From: Rostratula benghalensis
Lineage: Eukaryota > Chordata > Aves > Charadriiformes > Rostratulidae
NCBI GenBank assembly: GCA_013399305.1
Contig: VXAI01000097.1
Location: 1,783,298-1,847,297, forward strand
DNA length: 64,000 nt
Direction of reading: 5' to 3'
Shown: piece by piece, positions 1 through 64,000 of the stretch
Numbering within the stretch: position 1 is the stretch's first letter
How the letters are laid out: every line of letters starts with the position of its first letter
Notes under the pieces: generated by a model
What the model was told of the DNA's origin: nothing
The model's input: the letters and a program-made list of their open reading frames with translations, nothing else
Database searches by the model: none
Translations under genes and position numbers: made by a program

Positions 1-794
1 TAAATAAAACATTAACAGTAGAACGATTTACACATCCCTACAGCTTTATTTTATAAACATTAATTCTTTCTCTGTATCTATAAATAAAATAAAATCTGTT
101 CAGGTAGTTACTTGGCTGAGGTACCTCAGCCATATCTCTTTTCTTGTACCAACCCGCAGAGGAATATTGTAAGTCAAGATCTTATCTCCCAAATTAAGGC
201 AACATCATCCTTCTTAAGAAGGTTCTACAAGCACAAGAAGGGTTTTACCTTGAGAAGTTGGATGAGGTGTTGCCTAATACTGCATTGCAGCTACCTAGTG
301 ATGGCTGCTCTACTACTGCCTTAACAGTGCCACTGCCAGCTGGGAACTGTAGCCACAGAGTGCCCTTGAAAATTTTGTCAAGGTCTTGGGTATTTTGAGA
401 TAAGAAGAACTACATATGCATTCAAAAATTGAATTTTGTAATTTTTTTTATAGATTTATGTCTTTTCTGTAAAGCAAAAATCCTGTGCATCAGAGGACAA
501 AAGAGGAACATGACAGGGTGATCTCCCAAAAAGTTTCTTTACGATTTCTCCTAAGATTTTAACACAGGGCAGATCAACTGTATAACTTTTATTTGTTTTT
601 AATAAGGAATGAAATTTTGCATAATACTAGCACATGGTCTTCAAACCTACTCAAAGGTACAAGTTAATCACGTTACACAGAATAAAAAAAATACCTGTAA
701 ATACCCTTTTCAATGTTTAGCATCACATAGCCATTAGCCTTTTCTGTGATAGTGACAATAAGAAGTTTCTGCAAAGCACCTATTTTATGCTTAC
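1..794 (-). other. CPNE8: CPNE8 intron downstream of window exon 13 (partial)
   Basis: AT-rich intron running off the low edge. I compared the minus strand with the expected next copine segment, beginning after NHVAR, and saw no match. No repeat was recognised. Confidence 0.8.
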
Positions 795-57419
<56,625 letters not shown>

Positions 57420-60400
57420 CTGTAAAAGAAAAGTATAAGTTTAAGCCACATGCTATAATGAAATATAATTAGGTTTAGATTGCCAATACCAGCAATATGT
57501 GAGACTGTAAAAAATTATCTTAAACAGATGCCAATAAAAGAAAATTACTCTGTCCACATGAATAGATCAGTTATCTGGGGATGAAGAGAGATTGGCAGAA
57601 AAGCTCATATTTCAATATAAAGAGTGGTACACACCCTGTATTGTATGACCTAAACTTTATGTAAACAGCCGTTCTCAAAGCCGATCAGAATCCACAAAAA
57701 TTTTGGGAAGAAAGTGGGTAATCTAAAAATCCACTGTTTCCCAAAAAAAATTACAACAGCAAGCAAAAGCTTGCCTGTCTTGCTTATTTCAGATATTAGG
57801 GAATACAGCCCTTCCATTAGAAGTGTATCATTTTTGCATTATCCCGCTCCCATTTCACCTCAGTTCAGTTCTCTCTTCATCTCCCCTCTCTCTGAGCTTC
57901 CTGCAAAATACCTTCTCGGTGTTTACAGGAAGAGTCTCAGCTCTCATCATGCTGAAAATATTCAAATTAAAAAAAAAAAAGTAACAGCAAAAACAAAAAC
58001 CAAAACCACTTTTGACTGACTTCAGTTCATGTACATCACACGTAAATGATAGACTATAAAATATTGATGTCATAATTTTGTCCGTGTTTGAGCTGTTCTT
58101 TCAAGATACTCAGAAAACAAAAAAAAGGAACGAATTATTATTGAAACAAGCATTTCATTTTTTCCTACGTATTGAACATATGAAGATGTATTTGAATATA
58201 ATCTACTGAAAAGCTTTTTGACAGTCTGCTGAAAGATCATCATTAAGGAGCCCCCAACCTGCAATTTGTGACTAGAGGCTTTTGAATGATTCAAAGACTG
58301 CCAATCTCTTCATTGACAGGACTTAACTAAATCAATAAACATGGACAAGGAAAGAATAAACCTTCTTGCAGCTGAAGGGTTTTTGAGATGTATTTCCTAA
58401 AAATGTTTTCACATCACGGATGGGAATCTAACCACTCTAACCTGCAGGGAGACACTCAGCCTCCAACAGGAGCCTCCCTGCCCCGGCCCCCACACGCTTA
58501 ACATCTATGTGGTAGGAAAGGACCGAGCATACTCTGCTGCCTATTCCTCTCAAAACTAAGTTGTTTCTTTTCGTTGCTTCATTCTTATCAAAATAAAATG
58601 GTAAAGAACCCCAGCTATGTTATTTGTGTGCTTTAAAGGAATTCCATTATTGACAGCAACCCTTTTTTTCTCCTTTGAAACTCCAGGGGATGGACTCCAA
58701 GCACCATTCATTCACACAGGTCATCTGGAGAAAAGGGCCTGTACCTAAGAGAATGACCACTTTGCAAAGGCAACTACCCGCCCAAAGGTCTCAGGTACAA
58801 TAAAACATTCAACAAAAGCTAACACATCTTCAAGACAGTTTTTTAAAGTCTCAGGAAAAGGAACACTCCTCAGAAGCGACACAGGAGCGATTTGCGTCTT
58901 TAGAGTGTGCTTGAATCCTGCTAGGTGCCTTCACTTTCGCTATGCTGTGAAATGTCCAATTGGGACAGTCATATTCAGAAATCTCCAAATCCCAGCACTT
59001 CCTATAAAAGGCAGAGAAGCAAAACTATTTTCCTAATGAACGATACCATCTCCAAATAAAAAGGTAAAGAATATTTGACATTTAGTGTCAATTAGCATAC
59101 ACCTATGCCAAGACTTTACATCATTGTTTAACAGAATGATTCCCTGGCCCCACTGGAGCCTTGATACTCTCTGCAAGAAGGCTTCTGAATATGTTCTAAG
59201 GCACAAATTGTTCAGAAAGCAAGTTTACTCGCTAGCCACCAATGTATTTCTTCAGCTCTCCCAAGCCAAAGCACTAACCACGAAGGGGGTAAGCATTATA
59301 TAGACATGGGCAGGAGAAATCTCCAGAAGCTCTCCAGAATGATGAAGATATTGGATAGTCAAAATAAAATCCCAGAATCTCTTAAGAAATGACTAGCACA
59401 GGACGCCCATGATCATGGAAACAGATCAGAATACAAACAAGTAGTTTGATCCTTACTGTTCATTTTGGATGAAAAAAGTCTCTTGATAAATGATTCACGG
59501 TATTCTCTGAAATGTTGGGATAAAGTTGAGTGGCAGAATGCTCTAAAACACTCTCTTGAACCAACACTGGTGACTAATATGGCTAAGTATTAATCAATGA
59601 GAAGTAGTAGCAGTGGTAGAAATCTGGCATTTCTACGGGAATAAGTAGGGCTGGAATACTTGCCTGTGCTAAAGGATCATTTTTTCCCCTCTGAATAGTA
59701 GAGTTCAAATTTTATGTAACTTCAAAGTCTTCAACCAGTTTTCAGGTCAAACAAATCTCAGTGTTTACAATCTTCTCCTGTCAGCTGCATGCTTTATAAT
59801 ATTTAACAATATTGGAGCCAGGAAAACCAAAAGCTGGAATGGCAAATAAAATGAAATACACAGCAATATCTAGGTATTTAATATTGTTTGAAGGTATACA
59901 CTGAAAATGAGAAGCCAATCTCTGAAACAAGCCAGTAAACAACAGTTTATCAGACCAGGAATGGGAAACAAAAACAATGGGGTCATGAGGACCATCCATT
60001 TTGCAGTTTTGAACAGGAATATGTATCATCTGTGTATTTTTTCACCCTCAAGTGTCCGGTTTCTTCCATTTGCACTCTTAGAGCAAACTGTCCAAACTCT
60101 CTCAAAGACTGGAACCAGCTGCAAAAAGTGGATATTTACCCTTAGTACTGAAATCTAATAAGCACTGACCTACTCTGGGCCTTTGAAAAGAAGATCCAAT
60201 CATGTCTGTTTTGCTGCTGGCAAAGCTACCAGAGCCACAGGAGGTAAGCAAAGACCACACACCAAGTTCTCGTAGTCTCCAATGCTATATCAAACAGAAT
60301 CAGATACCTACATACAAAGATATCCATGAAAATATCTCTCAGCCTGTGCAGATTCAAGTAGCAAATTGTTCTGGAAGACTCTTTAATCATCAGGCAGGAA

Positions 60401-60819
60401 AATAAAGGTTACTGAAGTTCTTTAAATCCTCGGATTAGGACAACTTTGAACGAGAATAAGAGAACCTGCAATCCTATGGAACCTACACTTCTGTATACAT
60501 GGAAGACACAGAAACAACTCAAGAAGCTCTAGCCTAAGGAAGTTTACTTTCTGCTGCCAAAGTCATCATCTAAATTGACAGCCACAAACCCAAAATAACT
60601 AAGCGAGCTTAGAGGACAACTTGTCAAAAAGAGTCCATTTAGGGGCACTAATACCTCTCTTGACAAACCTTTGGCTTGACACCTTCATAAACAGATAATT
60701 TTCTGACAGTACGATCCTTCTTTAAATAGTAACAGTGGTTTGCACAACAGGAGGATATACTTGACTTTGGTTGCCATTCAGAGGAAAAGAGAATTAATGG
60801 CTGAAGAAAACAGATGAGA

Positions 60820-61400
60820 ACCACAGAATACTTGAGGTTGGAAGGGACCTCAGGAGATTGTCCAGTTCCACCTCCCTGCTCAGAGCAGGATCAGCTAGAG
60901 AAGTTTGCCCAGTCAGGTCTTAAGTATATCCAAGGACAGAAACTCCACAACCTCTCTGGCCAAACTGTTCCAGAGTAAAAACCTTCACAGAAAAAAGTGG
61001 GGTTTTCTTACGCTTAAATAGAATTTTCTGTATTTCAATTTGTACCGATTGACTCTTGTTCTTCCACTGGATACAGCTGAGAATAGTTCATCTCTAACCT
61101 TCTTTACTGCCTTCTATCAGGTATTTATGCACATGGACAAAACTTAAGTCTTCTCTTGCCCAGGCTGAGCAATCCCAGCTCCCACCCTCTCCTTATGCAA
61201 GAGATGCTCCAGTATCTTTACCATCTTAGTGGCCCTTTGCTGGCCTCACTCTAGTTTGTTCTCATCTTTCTCGCACAGAAGAGCTCAGCGCTAGGAAGGG
61301 CGCTCCAGTTATGGTTTCACTGGTGCTGAAGGCAAGAATCACCCTCCTTGACCCACTGGCAATGCTGTCCCTAATGTAGCACAGGATGGTGGGCTTGCAC
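60820..61400 (-). mobile_element. CR1 LINE, old diverged 3' fragment
   Basis: Reversed tail GAATACTTGAGGTTGGAAGG, then GACAGAAACTCCACAACCTC, CAGGCTGAGCAATCCCAG and AGTGGCCCTTTGCTGGCC, ending near GTAGCACAGGATGGTGGG. It is more diverged than the other copies and of a different subtype, so probably older. Confidence 0.85.
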
Positions 61401-61620
61401 ACTCAAAAAGCCTCTCCATTGAACTCTGATGGAAGGTACTAAGGACTGAGAGTATGACAACTTCTAAAAGTGCATGAAAAAGCAAGATACGGGCAAGTAG
61501 CTAGGTAAAGAACTGTCTCCTTTTCTGCCTGCTTAGCCTAAAATGATTGTGACCAGAGTGGAGATGCAGACACTCACCTCAGACAAAAAACCCAGCTTAT
61601 TTATAGAGCTTTGTGGACTC

Positions 61621-62230
61621 TCTCACGAAGTTCAACAAAGACAAATTCAAAGTCCTGCACTGGTACCAGAGACTGAGAGGTGGGGTGTGAGCTCTGCAGA
61701 AAAGGTCCTGGTGCTGCCATGAGTGTTTAACAACACATTGGGTTGTATGAGGATTGGCACAGATTCCATTCAACGCCTGGAAAACTGGGTACAATTTGAG
61801 GCTCTAAATACAACTAAATCAACAGACTGGAAGCAGTTTAGTTAAAGGGACCTTAAAAAAAAAAAACAAAAAACCCCAATGAGCAGACTGTAGAACACAA
61901 AAGCCAATAGAGCTTGGAGAAAGGAAGGTTTAGGGAAGATGTGTTTCCACTACCACCCTCCACTGCCTAAAGCACATTATTAGAAGACAGAGCCAGACAG
62001 CTGACAGACAGCACAACAGAAGGACAAGATGCAATAGTCACAAGTTGCAACAAATGGAATTATGAAGGGATATAAAGAAACCGCCTTCCAGAATGAGTAA
62101 TTTGGCACTGGAATGGGTTGTCCAGAGAGTTCTGCAGTCCCTGCCATTAGAGAATTTCAAACCTTAGCTGGGAAAGGCCCTGAGCAACCTGGTCCAACTT
62201 TGAAGATGGCTTTGCATGGATCAGGAGGAC
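61621..62230 (+). mobile_element. CR1 LINE, old diverged fragment in two blocks
   Basis: The first block, 61621-61765, resembles the segment after the RT core (GAAGTTCAACAAAGACAAA, AGTCCTGCACTGG). The second, about 61890-62230, resembles the 3' end (CAATAGTCACAAGTTGCAAC, GGCACTGGAATGGGTTG, CCTGAGCAACCTGGTCC). An A-rich gap separates them. It lies head to head with the copy at 60820-61400. Confidence 0.75.
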
Positions 62231-64000
62231 AAAGCAGAAACAGCAGTTGAGTAGGAAAGCTGGATAACACAACGTTTCCTTTCCCCTAATTTGTTCTATG
62301 ATTATGTCATATTTCATACCTTGGGTTTCCAAGTTTTATAGTTCCATTAGAAATAGAACTATTTATTAATTCAAAGGGAAAGTTACTTCAAAAGGAAAAA
62401 AAAAAACAGTTATGAAATGACAGCTATATCTCAGTTTTAATTTTCTAAAACAGTAAAATTTCATAAATTTATAAGTACTTTTCACCCCTCATCCCTTCAA
62501 ATCTGCATTTTTTCCAGTAAACAATATTGCACTTTACACTATAACCATGTTAAACTTGGGAAATCTTTCAGACTTGATCTAAAATGCATGACAGAAGTGT
62601 ATCAGTAAAAGAAGACATATATGCAATATGCTGATAACTAAATCATGCTGATACCAGAGAAGGCCTAAGAGAATGCCCATTACACTGCTACCTTTACCTC
62701 TCATCAGTTATACTGCAATTGTTACAAAACTCAAGAGACTGAATTTAGTGGCAATGCTAACTTTTGTCTAAATTATTTTAACCTTTTTTTTTTAATTAAA
62801 GCTTCAGTTTTTTGGTCCATTTCTTTTTTTTCCAAGGGCTACACAAACGATTCATTTACGTTAAACTAATATAGATAATTACTTAACTGACAAATTACTA
62901 TTAAAATTTATCTTATAGATGACATTAAATTGCTGGCCTCTGAAATTCACCAATCTATGCTTTTCAGCTAAATGAAGCATCACTTTTTAAAATCTGTTTT
63001 CCCAATTACCTGTAGCCTTTTTTAAGCAGATCAGGTTATTTCCATAATCCTGTCCCTTACGAATAATAACACAGCTACTCATTAATTAGTTCTTCACATG
63101 GCCTAGTTCCCCCACTAACAGTTCTGTAAAGGTAAAATCTTAACCTGGCCAATAAGCAAGTAACTTTAGAAATGTCATTCAGGGGAGTAACAGAATGCAA
63201 TTAACTATTTAAAGGAAAATAAATCTTCAAAAAGAAAATCAAGAACAGCATCCCTTTTCTGGATTTCCTGAGATGCAGAGTCTTTGCCACCTCATAATGC
63301 AAGCTCTCCTGGCACAAGGGGATTTTTAAAGTTTATTTAGTCCTTTGAATTGTTATAGCAATCCAATCTAGTGATCCAGCCAGAGCAATGAATTTAATGG
63401 AAAACCATAACCTTCATTTTATCATCAGTCTTAAAGGACTAGCAAGTTGGGTAAGTCCAGTATCAGAGATACAAAGCAACTATTGTAACTCTTATAGTCT
63501 AACCCAATCCATTGCTAACCACTTTCTATATGAATTTTCTGAATTAATTCTTGCTTCAATTTTATAGTCATAAGAGATTTAAGAATAATTTTATCTCTAG
63601 ACTTTTTCAAACATCTTTCTTGAAATATGAACAGTCAGAACCTATCACTCCATCACAATTCTAGGAAACTAATCATTTTTAGTTCTTTAAACTATCAATA
63701 GGTTCTTGGCTCTGATCTAAATGGCTTTTGAAAATTCCTTAGGAAGCTCCAGGTAACACTCTCTGCTGGAAGCTCATTGCACAAAATTGCACATGAACAC
63801 AGAACAAAAGACAATCTCCTTCTCAGAGTTTGTAATCCAGCTTCATTACATGTGAACAGAACAAGTAAGAAACTTGAAACTTTGGGGAGAAAGAAATGCA
63901 GTACCAATAAATTGAGCCCACTATAATAATGACTAATAGTCTCAAATAATCAGAATAACAGAGATTAGAAGAAAGCAAACAAAAAGTTCACAACTGCCAA

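Larger units (their letters stand above)
57420..64000 (-). other. CPNE8: CPNE8 upstream intron (partial)
   Basis: 6.6 kb upstream of the first exon seen, running off the high edge. I looked on the minus strand for the preceding exon, which should encode the N-terminal half of C2A, and for a CpG-rich promoter, and found neither. It holds a diverged inverted CR1 pair at 60820-62230. A GC-richer patch at 58430-58560 is unassigned. Confidence 0.75.

Noticed and set aside
57420..64000. The missing 5' exons or promoter of CPNE8
   Set aside because: No minus-strand segment resembles the expected N-terminal half of C2A, and no CpG-rich promoter is present.

Overview
The window is vertebrate and almost certainly avian. 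It is AT-rich intronic DNA carrying thirteen GT-AG exons of one gene on the minus strand, plus many fragments of CR1, the dominant LINE of bird genomes. The commonest CR1 type here resembles those widespread in Neoaves. I therefore lean to a neoavian bird, but that is inference from remembered consensus sequences.

The gene is CPNE8 (copine-8), a calcium-dependent phospholipid-binding protein with two C2 domains and a von Willebrand A (vWA) domain. Transcription runs from high to low coordinates. The thirteen exons lie at 57316-57419, 53887-53926, 50829-50905, 40540-40603, 36931-37034, 35667-35771, 29768-29809, 23766-23841, 16853-16906, 13750-13811, 3740-3786, 2807-2988 and 795-922. Together they give 1085 nt, or 361 codons plus 2 nt, with every junction in phase and no stop. 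They cover the second half of C2A, all of C2B, a lysine-rich linker and the first half of vWA. By comparison with the human protein as I remember it (about 564 residues), roughly 62 N-terminal and 140 C-terminal residues are encoded outside the window.

The rest is intron. It holds about a dozen truncated CR1 copies in both orientations, at about 6.0, 10.0-11.6, 19.6, 21.4, 31.0, 34.1-35.4, 37.7-38.5, 45.5, 46.5, 60.8 and 61.6-62.2 kb. Three pairs are inverted head to head, one copy lacks its central part, and one is scrambled in order. There is also a 53-bp inverted-repeat element resembling the two ends of an avian LTR, a GC-rich block of unknown origin at 11.8-12.2 kb, several poly(A)/poly(T) tracts and small palindromes.

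I found no second protein-coding gene, tRNA, rRNA, CRISPR array or bacterial feature. Apart from CPNE8 exons, the longer open frames are CR1 remnants or look like chance. No new biological system is evident. The most interesting items are the unusual CR1 arrangements inside CPNE8 introns and the unassigned GC-rich block.
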